From contig NW_020194562.1 in the NCBI RefSeq assembly GCF_002865645.1, forward strand, positions 992,001-1,056,000: DNA of 64,000 nucleotides, written 5' to 3'. Shown here piece by piece: positions 33,801 to 46,581 of this stretch; the first letter of the stretch is position 1, and every line of letters starts with the position of its first letter. The translations under genes were made by a program, and so were the position numbers. Under the pieces are notes generated by a model. It did not search any database. It was given only the letters and a program-made list of their open reading frames with translations, and was not told the origin of the DNA. The DNA is from Hyaloscypha bicolor E (lineage: Eukaryota > Ascomycota > Leotiomycetes > Helotiales > Hyaloscyphaceae).

Positions 33801-36508
33801 AATATTAGCTTTAACTACTCTATTATTATTAATATTTTCTATATTTCTAGTAAGCCTATATTCTATATTATTAATAAAGGTACTAGATATTAAGCCGGCT
33901 AATAGCTTTAAAATATTAGTATATTATATATTTAGAATACCCTAAAATAATATTAGATTAATACCTATTTAGGTACTTCTAATTAGATTATAGCAGATAC
34001 TAGAAAATAATTTACTAGTAAGAAGTTTACTTAGCTTGCAAATACTATAGGAACTAAGGTCAAAATCGTTTCTATAAAAGCTTATAATTTTATCGGAATT
34101 ATAGAATACTACTATAGCCTAATTTAATATACTTACCTTATTATTATAGCCAAAATTAATAGAATTAATAAAGATACCATATTTTAAATAGCTTTTAAGG
34201 CTATTAATAATTCTACTAGACCCGATAGTATTATCCTAACTCTCTTGATTTATAGTACTTTATCCCAAATAACTAAATATAATATCCTATTACTAACTAT
34301 ATTATAGTAATTAGTAGTACTTAAGAAGGTAATAGTAGAAATTCAGAAGCTTTAAGCTAGATACCAGATTACAAATACCCTAAATACCCGAAATAGTCCT
34401 AGTATTACTAATATCTATAAACTTCTCTTAAATTCGGATATTCTCATATAATATAAAGGGAATACTAGTTAACCTAGTAGTTAGAATAGGCCATATAAGC
34501 TAGTAGCTATTAACGGGAAGAACTATATACTAGCTCTACTATATAGTAATACTACCTTCTATTTAATTTCTATAAAGCCCTTTTATATAAGAGATATTAA
34601 GGTTATTACTAATGGCCCCGAACCTGAACCTATTTCCGAACTTTATAGTAAGGCCAAAGGTAATACAGGTATGATTTCTCCTGCTATTCCCGCTATTTTA
34701 CTAAAGTATAGTAGAGAACGCCCTTATAAGAACCCGGATATTACGGTATTTCTATAAGATAATAACTTATATAAGAACTCTTATTAAGTTAAAGTTACTA
34801 GCCTCCTAGAAAAGAGTATATTTGAAGTTATTCCTAGATCTCAGGTACTAAAGGAAATATATATCTTTAACTCCCGGTTTATTAATAAGATCAAGAATAA
34901 GAGTATAGAGAGAGAGTTTAAGAAATCGAGACTAGTTATCTAGGCTTATAATAATGATAAAAAATATATAATATTAATATAATTACTTATTATTTAATAT
35001 ATTAGCCAGAGAATTATTCTTAGTATTACTACTATAATAATAGATATTATAGAGCTATATTTATATAATATCTCGCAAGCTTATATCTAATTAATAACCT
35101 TACTTAATTATAATTTTTATATTAACTTATTTTATAAGCTTACTAGAGAGCTAAATCTGAATAATAATTTAGTTCTAAAGATTATAAAACTACTATATAG
35201 TATACCGGAAACTAGGAACTACTAGTTTAAGACTTACTATTCTTACTATATTAATAAGCTTTTTATGAAATAGTTAACTTATAACTCTTACCTCCTTTAT
35301 AATAAGTAATTCTTCGGAATTATTAGCCTTTAAATTAATAATACTCTATTTATTAGAAATAATAATTTTATAAAAATAGAATAACTGAAGCTCTAAAAGA
35401 CTAAGTTTTTAGCCAAGAAATATAAATACCTTATTATTAACTATAATCTCAAGTTTAATAGAGGTATTATTTATATAAATACTACTAGAATTACTCTTAT
35501 ATAGGAATACTAGTATAAAAACCTCCGAATTATTTCTATAAAGAATATTACTACTATAAGTAATAAGGGTACTATTTATTAAGATCTTTCTATTAAGGAC
35601 TAATATATTACCTAATATACTAGAGAAGTATATATTATATTAGTCTATTAACTAGAAGCTTTATATAATCTATTAATTATTACTTAAGCTATTAAACTTT
35701 CGGAAACTAATATAAAGGTATTTAATAAGTATATTTAATAGCAAATTAAGAATATTATTAGAGAACTAAGATTTATAAAGCTAGTAAAGAAGTCCTTATA
35801 TTTAATTATTTTTATGAATACTTTATTTATAAATAATAGAAATCTCTTCTTCTAAATCGGATATATTCTAGTTCTAGTAAACGGAACTAGATATACTAAT
35901 ATTATTTACTAGTTCTCTACTAAATATAAGAAAGTTACTAGAAGTATTCTAGCTTCGGAACTCTATAGTATAGCTTATAGCTTTAATATAAGCGCTTTAG
36001 TTAAATCTATAATTAATAGAATACTAGAAATAGAACTATTACTAGTAGTTTATATAAATTCAAAGTTATTATATAAATGCCTTATTAAATTAGGAACTAC
36101 TCGAGAAAAGTATCTAATAATTAATATAATATATCTTTATTAGGTATATAAATAACGAGAGATTATAGAAGTTAAATAGATTAAGGGAGAATTAAATCCT
36201 GCTAATTTCATAATAAAATTAAAGCTAATAAATACTTTTAAGTATTTAATTAATATAAATATTATATAATTAGATATAGAGGAATAAGTTAAATACAAAT
36301 AGAGCGGGAAATAGATATATGGAATAGGAGGATATTATAAGAGGGGAAGTTATATATAAAAGGCTATAGCCTTTAATATATAACTAAAACCTCAGAAATA
36401 ATATAAATATATAAAGTATTTGGGAAAATCTAGTATTAGACTAGATTAGGGAATTTATATATAATTAGAGAGAAATACTATTTTTTGTATTTTTTAGAAA
36501 GTTTCTAG

Positions 36509-36826
36509 TATTAGTATAGCTATTTCTTTGAGAGTTATATATATAGTTACGGGATACGAAATATAGGATATAAGTAATAAGATATAAGTAATAGGATATA
36601 GGTAATAGGATATGAGATACGGGATATAATTATATAACCTCGTATTTTATTAGTAACTTAACTAGTAAACTAGACTTCTTTAGGCTTAATAGATTTAGGG
36701 ATTATATATTAATACTATAATACTATAATCCCTATTTCTAAATAATAATAACTTTACTAACCTAATATAACTAGTATTTCTATATCTATATAATAAATAA
36801 TACTATATATTACTAGTAAACTAATA
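36509..36826 (+). repeat. 3' LTR of the RIP-mutated Copia element
   Basis: Pair of the 5' LTR, 318 bp against 314 bp, with the same start and end words. Differences between the two are mostly C/T and G/A, as expected if RIP mutated each copy independently. Confidence 0.85.
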
Positions 36827-38880
36827 ATTAATAAAAGAAGAAATATTATAAGGTTCTAATTTTGAGTTCTAGCTTATAATTATATAGTTATTTTAGATTT
36901 TCCTATTATAGTTCTTTTATAAAACTAATTACGAAATCTTTATTATTATTTATAGGCTAATTTAAAATAATTAGAATACCCTAAATAATTAAGTACTTAC
37001 TTTAATTTAAAACTCTTTAAAAAGTATTTAATAAATCTATATTATATATTAAAATATAACTTTTATATTATTAAAAGTTATTAAAAAATTCTTAGAAGCT
37101 AATTCTATTTACCTTATTTAACTTCTTATTAATATTAAAAAGATTAATATAAAACTTCTTATATATTCTTTTAAGTTATACTTTTAACTTATAAATTAAA
37201 AGTAATAAAGATTTATAATAGTCTATAACTATATATAAAAAAGAAATATTATTTCGAAATAATTACTTTTTAATAAATCCAGGCTCTAGTTACCTAAATT
37301 AAAGCTATTAATAAAGCAAAGCCTTATAAAAGTATTAAAGCTAGAATTATATTTCCTATCTTTAATCTTAGCTAATAAAGTTTTTAATATAATATATTTG
37401 GAAGACTAGAATTTGCTTTATTATTAAAAACTATTATAATAGTTATAATAGTTCCTTTATATATCTTATTTATATTACTAATTTAAATATATCTTTTCTA
37501 GCTATTTTCTTAATTAATATAGAATTAATTAACTTAGAAGTATTAGCTATTAAGAAATTAAATAATAAGAATAGTATCCTTAATAACTCTTAAAATAATA
37601 TCTGGAAATATAATTTCTCTATTATAAGATAACCTATATAAAGAAGAATTCTTTATAGCTTTCTAGATATAGCTAAATATAAAGTAATTATTATTAGGAT
37701 TTATAATAACTATTTGTTTTATAATATAATTAATAAGCTTTAATCTATATAATTATATTATATTATAAATCTAATAGCTCTAGTTATAAAGGCTTTTATA
37801 ATTAGATAACTATATTTTTATTTTATTAAAATCCGTATTTTCCTTATTAATTAGCTTTACTAATTAGAATTCCGGGCTTCTATTTATATTCTAGATAAAA
37901 TATATTACTTCTCTTATTATAAAGTAATAATACCTAACCTCTTTATATATATTTCTAAAAGATCTATTATAATATCGAGAATAATAAATAAAAATAAGAG
38001 TTATTCTCTTAAGAATATAAAAAAGACATATAAATAATAATGTTTTTTTAAACTTATAATTAATATATCAAGCTAAAAAGACATAGCCTTTAATAACTAA
38101 TAAAGTTTATAGCTAGAGTAGTTTTCCCTTATATCTAAGGAAGCTATCTAATATCTATTAATTTCCGGTAACTATAAAATAAGACTAAATAGATTATTAA
38201 AATTAATAACTTAATAATACTAGTAAAAGTTCTATTATATAATAACCTTATTATAATATATCTATTATTTCTTTAATTTCTTAAGATTATTCTTAGCTTT
38301 CTATAGCTCTTTCTTTAATTTCAGGGCTTTTCTCTCTTATAAAGCCAATATAATTAGAAAGCTATTAGAGTTATTTAGTAATAATATCGAGTTTATAGTA
38401 ATAGAACTCCTTTTATATTAGTTAATATATTATAGCTTGAAATTTAGAATCTAGAGTTTAAATAAACTAGATAAAAGAAATTCAAAAAATATATATAATT
38501 TAATATAAGAGAAAGCTACTACTATACGATTTGTAATAATAATAGTAGCTTATTTAGGAGTCTAGCTCAGCCTTCTTAGTAATAAATAAGTAATATATCT
38601 AGCTTTTTTTCTTCTAGTTATTCTATAATTACTATAGAAATAATCTTTATTATTTTAATTCTAGAGTCTTTTATAATAATAAAATCCTTTAATAATTTAT
38701 ATTTTAATATAAGAAAAGTCTAGTAATATTAAGATTATTAATAAATTATAATAAATAAAAGATTATAGAGGTATAGAATATGTAATATATAAATAGGAAG
38801 TTTAGAAATAGCTTAGTAATTGTATTAGAGTAAGGGAATTCGGTTATAAATAGTATTAGGGAGAGGATTTATAACAAACC
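36827..38880. repeat. RIP-degraded AT-rich block, right part
   Basis: Continues the low-GC block to about 38880, where composition returns abruptly to normal. No frame or domain is readable. Confidence 0.7.
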
Positions 38881-40014
38881 AATTTCTTCATTTGAATAAG
38901 ACACCCCATTACTGTAGGTAATAACCCATAACATAACGTGGATCTATTTTCATAAGGGTCTAGTTCGGGATCCTTGAGAGCCTGTTTAGGCTTTCCAGAG
39001 ATCATTGCCAAAACTTAACAAAAATGAAATAAAAAGGCCCTAGTCTATATCCAGTCTAATTAGAGATCAAATACGTAAGTGAGAAGTGGGCACTGCTCAG
39101 GGGCTACTTAGGGACTACTCAGGTTACTCAAGCTACTCAGGTGAGCTAGGTGAGGAGAGGGTGAGCCGAGTGTAATTAGCGCCCGAGTAGAAGCGGCGAG
39201 CTTACTAACCGACTTTGGGATGAAGAAGAAAAAAGTTACGCTCGACTACCAATATGACAGAGCATATGCAACTGACAACACATTCTCTTGATCTGCCCCC
39301 TGCCACCGCCTGACCTCTCTTATCAGCACAACCTAGTCTTGTGAGGCCTATGGTCAGTTCGCCGTCATCCTGTAGACTGCCTGTCCTCTTTCTGTCCAAC
39401 AATAAGCGTCATAGGACCAAGTAGCAAGCCTGCAAGGCATTTTGAGACAGTACTTTGCTCCCTCGGCTCAGGGTACTGTCTGCACTCCATCCCGCCAATC
39501 GTGTGTTGCCATTACACCTCCTTCATGTCATGTATGTCCTGCAAATTTCCTGCCGCATCCCTGTCAAATGACATAGGCCATCTTGTTCCCCTCATAGGTC
39601 TCTCGATTTGCGGTCTCCTCCGAGTGAAGTATGAGATTGTCAGACAACTTGTCAGTTGACCAACCACAGAGGTCGATTCGTACAAGCAAAGATATGCCAA
39701 CTCGTTACATCATTCTCCTTCATATTGGGGGGTACGAGTACCTGTTTAAGTTGCCAATCGCGATGTCCTTGACGTGTAAGGTTGAGACTACAGCACGCTG
39801 ACTAACGAGTCGTAAACAACCCCTGTCAACCACGAGGCTCAACGCCCCACTTTCAAACATGACTCTCCACACCTCTTATCTTTCTTCACGAGTTCCATCT
39901 TCGATAAGGCAGCATGGGGCACTCTAAAATATATCTCGATCCCAGTGGATCTGTCCATCAATATGCTTACTCTCTTACCTCAGACGACCCCTCAACCGGC
40001 CTCACTTCGACGCG
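38881..40014. other. Intergenic, with a CTCAGG-rich patch
   Basis: 39090-39175 contains repeated CTCAGG/ACTCAGG and GTGAGC words similar to those at 16563-16664. The remainder is upstream flank of the Zn2Cys6 gene, with no gene on either strand. Confidence 0.4.
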
Positions 40015-42574
40015 ATGCCATCGACCGCCAACAATCAGATCTCTGTCGGCTCTCCATCCGAGAGTAGGGATAGGCAAAGTAATGGTTCGGAGAACAATGC
40101 CACACGGTCACCAAGGCGTCCGCGTGTAGCTCTGGCCTGCCAACGATGCAAGAAACGAAAACAGAAATGTGATGGACAAACACCAACCTGCTCCAATTGC
40201 AGGAGCTTCAATGCAGACTGCCTATACATCAAACCTCCAGTTCCTCGAAGTCGTGACCCATATCTCAGGGCAGCAGAGGACCGGGTAGCTGAGCTGGAAG
40301 GGATATTGTTGAGAGAAGGTATATTGGATGAAGGGCAGAGTCAATGGCGTCAATTGCAGGCAGCACAGCTTGTTGATCAGCCAGATACGAATGAATTGAC
40401 CGTACCAGAGCCAACGCAAAGACCACCAAAACGACCATGTATCGATACATCCCAAGATTATATTGAGGCCGGTGTGGAGTGGGAAGGCAACACAAGAGAC
40501 AGGAATGTCAATGCCGTGGTGGACATACTCAGAGATCTTTCGTTGGAAGCCAGCGGTGGTTATATTGGCGCTTCATCCAGTATTACCATGAGCCGAATGG
40601 TAGGATCCCTTGTGAAGTCCAGAGTTGAGCCTGACCTTGGACTCCGGACCGAAGAACATCTCAGCCCAAAGTCATCCTCCGATGGAACATTCGATGGCGA
40701 TTCGGTACTAGAACTGGGGGGTATGCCTGGGAATATTGCAGACAAGCTTCTCATGGGCTATCTGAAACATATATCAACTTGATAGCCAATCTTGCACTCC
40801 AATTATATTCGAACCCTCCATCATAGCCGAGATACCCTCGTCGATCCATACGACAGGAGTGTCCTGCATCTTGTCTATGCCAGTGGAGCTCGATTTTTGG
40901 AGACCACTGGCGAGACCGGTGCTTTCTTCCCAGACCGACACCAATTCTGCCGGCATGCAGTACTTGGACGAGATGCTTCAGTATCATGACATTCGTTCCA
41001 TCCAGATTTTGATACTATTGGCTATCTATAGTCTTCGGGCACCTAAAGGACCTGGGGCATGGTAAGTGTTTATCATTGCTCTTGCAACCTCATGCTAATT
41101 TCCGACTGCCAGGACGTACATTGGTTTGGCAATGAGGTGAGCGAACCACTGATTTGCCGTCTACTTATATTTTACTAGCCATACATCAGCTGACAGATAA
41201 CTTAGAACTTGCATAGACCTCGGTCTTCACCGCAAGACCCCTGTGAAGAAATACCCTCTTCTAGATGTCGAAATGCGAAAGAGAATTTTCTGGACCTGTT
41301 ACTGCCTTGATCGGCAAATTTCTATTATTCTTGGTCGGCCATTTGCAATATCGGATCGGGATATCGATGCTGAGGTATTTCTTCTACTCCTGCTTTGTTT
41401 TATTGCCGAATGCTGACTTGGAAAGTTGCCGCTTGACATCGATGAATCCATTCAGGATGTTGCAGCATTCGAAGCTGCTTTAAGCAACGTTCAGTCTACG
41501 CCTGCAGATGAGACCCCAACAATATCCACCTCTCTAAGCTGCTTCATCCACATTTGTCGATTGCGACGTATTGAGTCCCAAATTCAGCAAAGCATATATC
41601 GCGTGGACAACTCGACGAATGCCACTGAATTTGAAGTCGAGTCATTTATTCGACAACTGGAACAATGGAAAGATAAAATTCCACGGGATGCGAGAAGGCA
41701 CAACGCTGACAAGGCAACAACAACAACGGATACAAAATTAATCGATGGGTATGGCTACTACGTATGTACACTCTATTTACTTCACGTACCATAAACTCTG
41801 ACAAGATTAATGGCAGATGGTTTATTACTACAAATGCATGAGCTTCCTACTCCATCCACTTCTTTCAACAAAGGATACGAATCTTCGTTTTCTGAAGCTC
41901 TGCGCTGAGGCTTGCGGAGATGTTTGTCAGACTTACAAGAAACTACATCAAAGCATACCAGTTGGGTTTTCTCTGATGGCACTGCATTCTGTTTTCCTCG
42001 CCGGTACGTTGATAATTCTGCCCATAAATACTTTCATCTAACGCGTCCAGGACTCACATTGGTGTACTGTACTTGGATTTCTCCCCAAGAGGTGTTCAGT
42101 ATAAAGACTTCCAACAATATGAATGCCTGCAGTATTGTCTTATACATCATCACGGAACGATGGCCGGGAGCAAAAAAGTACCGAGATACCTACGAAGCTG
42201 TCAAACAATCACTGCTAGAGTCCGTCGAGGAGAACAAGTATGAGCCGCGTCGAGCCATCAAACGGCTTTACCCCGATCTCCTCCCATCGATGACTAGCAA
42301 CGAGGAGGGCAGTTCCGAGGTGACTCAGATTGTTGCAGATATGGCAGGAGAACAAATGCTGTTCGAGGACTTCGCCGGCCCTGTTCAGTCTCCGGGGCAA
42401 CCTTCACTCGCGAATACATTCTCGATCGTGCCCCCTCTGGCCCAGGATTACTCAATGCCGATTGACTTTCAGCAACAGTCAGCTTTCGACGAATCACTTT
42501 TCACTTTCGATAACCTTGATATCATTAACGGTTTCGATATTGGCGACTTTGACATGAGTCGTACGCCCCTCTAG
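40015..42574 (+). pseudogene. Zn2Cys6 transcription factor, probable cluster regulator, disrupted
   Basis: The N-terminus has the zinc cluster CQRCKKRKQKCDGQTPTC with C-X2-C-X6-C-X6-C-X2-C-X6-C spacing, then a leucine-spaced coiled linker and the fungal_trans domain (SVLHLVYASGARFLETTGE, IQILILLAIYSLRAPKG, CIDLGLHRKTPVKKYP, FWTCYCLDRQISIILGRPF). Five canonical introns are readable: 41062-41112, 41137-41205, 41375-41425, 41762-41816 and 42004-42050. Two lesions sit in exon 1: in-frame TGA and TAG at 40780-40785, inside KHIST..PILHSNYI, and a 1-base shift near 40943 (between FFPDRHQ and SAGMQYLDEM). An 81-bp in-phase intron (40705-40785) could hide the stops but would remove conserved residues, and the frameshift would remain. 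It probably once regulated the adjoining reductase, permease, hydrolase and monooxygenase genes. Confidence 0.8.
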
Positions 42575-42687
42575 TTTGGAACAATTCAAGAAGTATTCAC
42601 AATACCTATCAAATCATGCAGCCTGTTCCACGATCTGATATAGTCTACTGAGTGAGATCGTTCCCTGACGGTTCTTCTAAATCCACT

Positions 42688-43703
42688 TCATTCCAGGGAT
42701 TTGATTGTCTGTAAGATGTCCTTGATAGGCTGAGTCTCTCTCAGCGCTCTGAACGAGTCTGGTCTCGGTGTCTCCCATCCTCCAAAGCAGGTGCCATAGG
42801 TAATCCCTCCACCCCTCCACACAGGCCTCAAAACCTTGATATCCACGGTCTCCCTTTTCCGGTCAATCGCGTCCTCTCTTGCATGGAACAAAACTGCTTC
42901 AACCAGCACCAAGGTATTCGCTCGCTCAGGAGTTCCATCGTTGTTGACCTTTGTTTTCGAGAACAATGGCGTCACGCTATGAAGCTTGCATTCCATACTG
43001 AAAGCAGATTCCGCCACATGCGGCGGTCGAACCTTGGAACTCTTGAGAGGGTGTAGCCCGGCGAGTGGCCATTCTGACAGATGAGGAGGGGTGTTTACCG
43101 AGGTGAAGTTTGCAGCCTCCAAGAACCAGTCGCTGACTATGCTGATACACAGTTCTCCCGTTTCTAAAAGATTTGTAAGACTGTCGTTGGCTTCTTTCCC
43201 AGCAAACGAGATACTGTACATTGGCGGATCACTGGCCACATTGTTGACTATATAACGGGGAAGTCAGCAATGCTCGCTTGAAATGGTTTCGGGAGATGAC
43301 ATGATATCAGGAGAAAATCACGAAACATTCGTAAATAGGGACGCGTTCTCGACCAGTACCTACAGTAGGAATATGGTGCTAAGTTCTGACGCTTTCCGTC
43401 CGCGGATATCGTGCTGACTAGTGCGATTGGACGAGGCACCGTGGAGAAGATCATTAACTTGTAGTTCTGGTTGCTTGTTCTGCCTGGTTGATGAGGATCA
43501 ATGGCAACCATTGGTTTTCCATACCAGCCATTCATAGAAGCGCCATCTCCAGGCTTCCATGATGGTTTTGGAGTCTTAGTTGGGTTCCAAAAAGTCGTGG
43601 GATCATAGTTTGGTCTTGTGGTTTCGATCGTTGGAAAGTCTGCGTGTGGATTTCGTTGAACGAGAGCCTCTTTGTCGTACGCTTGGATTGGAGCCTCCGA
43701 CAT
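42688..43703 (-). CDS. Flavin-reductase-like FMN-binding split-barrel protein
   Basis: Two exons: 43364-43703 from ATG MSEAPIQAYDKEAL, and 42688-43247, with a 116-bp intron whose removal gives PYSYFNNVASDPPMYSISFA. The 299-residue product shows the flavin-reductase-like pattern IFSTVPRPIALVSTISADG, then NLAPYSYFN, then ANDSLTNLLETGELCISIVS. This fold binds FMN and in many two-component systems supplies reduced flavin to a monooxygenase. A luciferase-like flavin monooxygenase lies 4 kb away in the same cluster, which fits that role. The catalytic partner is inferred from location. The gene is intact and shares a 528-bp divergent promoter with the permease gene. Confidence 0.85.
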
Positions 43704-44231
43704 TTCGAAAAGCGCTTCGATCGCTGATTCGCATACAATCAAGATCCCCAAGAAACACCGCACTCTTGAAAACAGCTGAATCCACATCAAAGGTGGGATA
43801 AAGCATGAATAGCCGTCGACTCCCCAAGTCGATATCCTACCCCCCACTCACTGTTCTTATCTTTTTTGCTATCTGCAAGGTCTAAGCATCCTGTTATCCA
43901 CCATCCGTATCTTCGGTACTTAGCAGTCTCCACCATGTCCAGTTGAACCTTGGACAAGATCAACCACCACATCGGAACCCCTCCCGAAGTCTCTACGCGT
44001 ATTTCTTGGCATTGGCAGTTACCCTAGCTGCCGCCCCTATCTTGATTGTCAGGATTCAGGAACGTTGTTTATTGCCGGAGCCAAGAGCTGTGTGATAACA
44101 AACCCCAGCTGGAGACCATGAAATAATGGTAGTGCTAGACATTTTCCTCTTTAAGACCAGCTGATGAGGCTTTGGTTTCTTTTACTTTACTGCACCTTGA
44201 CATCCAGATCCATTGAACGCTCACTACAACG
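43704..44231. promoter_or_regulatory. Divergent promoter between reductase-like gene and permease
   Basis: Starts at 43703 (minus) and 44232 (plus) face away from each other across this gap. Shared control by the neighbouring Zn2Cys6 protein is likely, but no CGG-type paired half-sites could be assigned with confidence. Confidence 0.4.
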
Positions 44232-46266
44232 ATGGTTTCATTGACCCTCAGGGGCCATACTGCTCATGTTCCTCGCACCTTTACTTCATGGGAAGTGAAG
44301 GAAGAAGGACAAGATGATAGGTCGTTTAATCGATGGACAAATCGAGACATTATTCCTGCTCCTCCTGATGAACGGAACTACACTGCGAAAGGTTACTTTG
44401 GCTTCTGGCGAGTTGCATCCCATACGTCCAATTCTGTCGAACCATTCTGACGTCCACAGGGTTGCTGCAGCAGTCAACTCCTCCGCTTGGTCTTTGGGTT
44501 CCAGTAATCTTGCAAATGGACTTACAGCAGGCGAGGCCATCGGAATGGTCTTTGTGGGATCTGTTCTTGCTGGTTTGATCGCTTTCGTGTGCGGCGAGCC
44601 TGGGGTAAGATCTTCTTTGCATTTTCAATGCAGACAATTTGTTCAGCAGTTTTTAATTTGGGTTGTAGGTTCAATATCACTGCGGATTTCCAATGATGAG
44701 CAGAGCATCTTTCGGGATGTATGGCTCATATTTCGTCGTAATGCTCAAATGCTTCGTCAACTTTATCTAGTAAGTATTGTAGCAAATATCGATTGATCAA
44801 TGATCTCTACTTACTCCAGACAGTTTCGGTATCCAGGCGTACTGGGGAGGGCTCGCTGTGAAAGTGGTGCTTTCGAGTATCTTCCCGTCCTTCCAGCACA
44901 TGATCAACACACTGCCAGCATCCGCAGCTATCACAACAAATGAGCTCATTGGCTTTATTATTTACATCATATTATTTACTCCATTAATGCTTGTCCATCC
45001 CACGAAGTACCATAAGTACTTGTGGTATGCCTTCGGAGCTTCTGTGGCCACGATGGGAGGGTTGTTCATTTGGGCCATTGCTGCGAATGGAGGAGCTTCC
45101 GTATTGGGTCCGAGTATTGTGGTCTCCAGCAGGTATATGGCCATCTGCAGTGATCATATTTCAGGAGCCAGCTGACTCGTCCCTCAACACCCGTAGCTTC
45201 CGTATGCTGCAAGCAGTGAGTTCCGTTGCAGGTTCGTGGACTGGGAGTAGCATCAGACAAGCCGACTGGACTCGATACTCCAAGACGAAGCGTGCTCCAG
45301 TTCTGAATCAACTGCTCACAGTGCCGTTCACAATTACAATAACGGCCATGCTCGGCGTTTTTGCAACAGGTGCTGTTAAAAACATGTATGGAAAAGCGTA
45401 TTGGCAGCCCATCCAGCTTCTCGAGTTCTTACTCACGCACAATTATAATGCCGCTACGCGAGCTGGGTGTTTCTTTGGAGGTCTTGGGTTTTTCTGGAGT
45501 CAGATTGCGGTATGGTGACCGCCTGAATTTCACTTCCGATACTGATGACGAATAGGTTAACCTGGTGCAAAACTCCGTCGCAGCGGGTATGGATCTAGCC
45601 TCGATTGCTCCACGCTGGATTGATGTCAAAAGAGGGAGTCTAATAATGTGTTTTGTGGGCTATTTGATTAACCCTTGGCGGTTTGTTAATGCACCGGGAA
45701 CTTTCATCACGGTGTTGAACTCTTTTGGGATGTTCATTTCTCCACTTGCGGCCATCAATGCAGTTGATTTGTAAGTCTTGATATCTAAAAACCACCTCCG
45801 CTGCCTAACAGACATGCAGTTGGTTGGTGAGAAGACGAAACTGGAAGGTACCAGATCTGTATGTTGGGAACAGCTCATCGATCTATTGGTTTGCCTTTGG
45901 GCTTAACTGGCGTGCATTTCTGGGCTGGACACTCGGAATCTGGCCTTCTTTTCGTAAGCCAACCTTCACATATTCACGTCTGTATGCTAATACTAGCAAA
46001 GCTGGGTTTGTGCAAGCAATCTCGGGAAGAAAACTGGCTCCCGGATGGTTAAAATGCTTCCAGGCAGCTTGGTTCATTGGATTCTTGGGGGTGGACTTGT
46101 TTACTATGTTATCTGCCTAATCTCTCCGCCGCCGGGTCGTCCGTACGTGAGGGAGTTGTTAGGAAATGAACATAACGAGGTTATCGACGGAATGGCTGAT
46201 AGTGGTCCCGACACAGCAAGTGATCCCGAGAAGTCTCGGGTTGCTGCTTCTTCGAAAGATGTGTAA
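44232..46266 (+). pseudogene. NCS1-family nucleobase/allantoin-type permease, 1-bp frameshift near C-terminus
   Basis: Eight exons assemble: 44232-44407, 44460-44604, 44669-44769, 44824-45132, 45197-45509, 45556-45770, 45820-45953 and 46002-46266. Motifs are those of NCS1 transporters: YTAKGYFGFW, SLGSSNLANGLTAGEAIG, GFPMMSRASFGMYGSYF, FGIQAYWGG, NLVQNSVAAGMDL, AAINAVDFWLVRRR. About twelve membrane segments are expected and about 552 residues. NCS1 proteins import uracil, uridine, allantoin, cytosine-purines or hydantoins; the substrate here is unknown. The G5 run at 46087-46091 lacks one base: as written the frame ends LGVDLFTMLSA, and with one more G it continues GGGLVYYVICLISPPPG to the stop at 46266. 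Intron 1 (44408-44459) appears to use a GC donor with a good CTGAC branch site. Confidence 0.85.
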
Positions 46267-46581
46267 TTGTGGGATCGAGGAAGGATTAACCGTCGTTTAT
46301 CCGCAGGATTCCGTTGGAGCGGTTTTGATCTTACGTAACGTATGATTATACCTGAGATCGTCGGTAGAAAATCTAGTTATGGAAAAGCTAGTTGATGGCA
46401 CACAAGCCAAATGAGTAGTCTGAAAATGAGAGACCAGTGTCTTCGGGACGGGCAACCGATCTCCGCAGGTGCCAACATCCCCACCCTTGCCGCCATGAAT
46501 ATATCTCATTCAACCCATTCTTCTTTTGAAAGCTCACATTTGCTCCCTTTTTCGGTTCACAAGTCATACGCTCCTTCCAAG
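46267..46581. other. Short intergenic spacer
   Basis: 3' flank of the permease and promoter of the hydrolase. The hydrolase frame is open upstream to 46411, but the ATG at 46582 is where the conserved domain starts. Confidence 0.4.

Larger units (their letters stand above)
30502..36826 (+). mobile_element. Complete but RIP-mutated Copia LTR retrotransposon (6.3 kb)
   Basis: Two matching LTRs (30502-30815 and 36509-36826) bound the element, and ATTAA flanks both sides (30497-30501 and 36827-36831), the 5-bp duplication usual for Copia. Despite many stops, pol can be followed: a protease remnant (INTGASRFLT, the active-site Asp turned to Asn) near 33220; GAG-pre-integrase and integrase core at 33640-34200 (FNYSIIINIFYISSKPIFY); reverse transcriptase at 35040-35240 (ISQAYI, LVLKIIKLLYSIPETRNYW); and RNase H at 35950-36290 (SELYSIAYSFNI, KCLIKLGTTREKYLI). 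The order protease-integrase-RT-RNase H is Copia. Substitutions run overwhelmingly towards A and T. It belongs to a different lineage from the Copia fragment at 11.6 kb. Confidence 0.85.

Noticed and set aside
40705..40785. An 81-bp in-phase intron that would remove the TGA-TAG in the Zn2Cys6 gene
   Set aside because: It would delete the segment IADKLLMGYLKHIST, which matches the conserved start of the regulatory domain, and a separate frameshift near 40943 remains.
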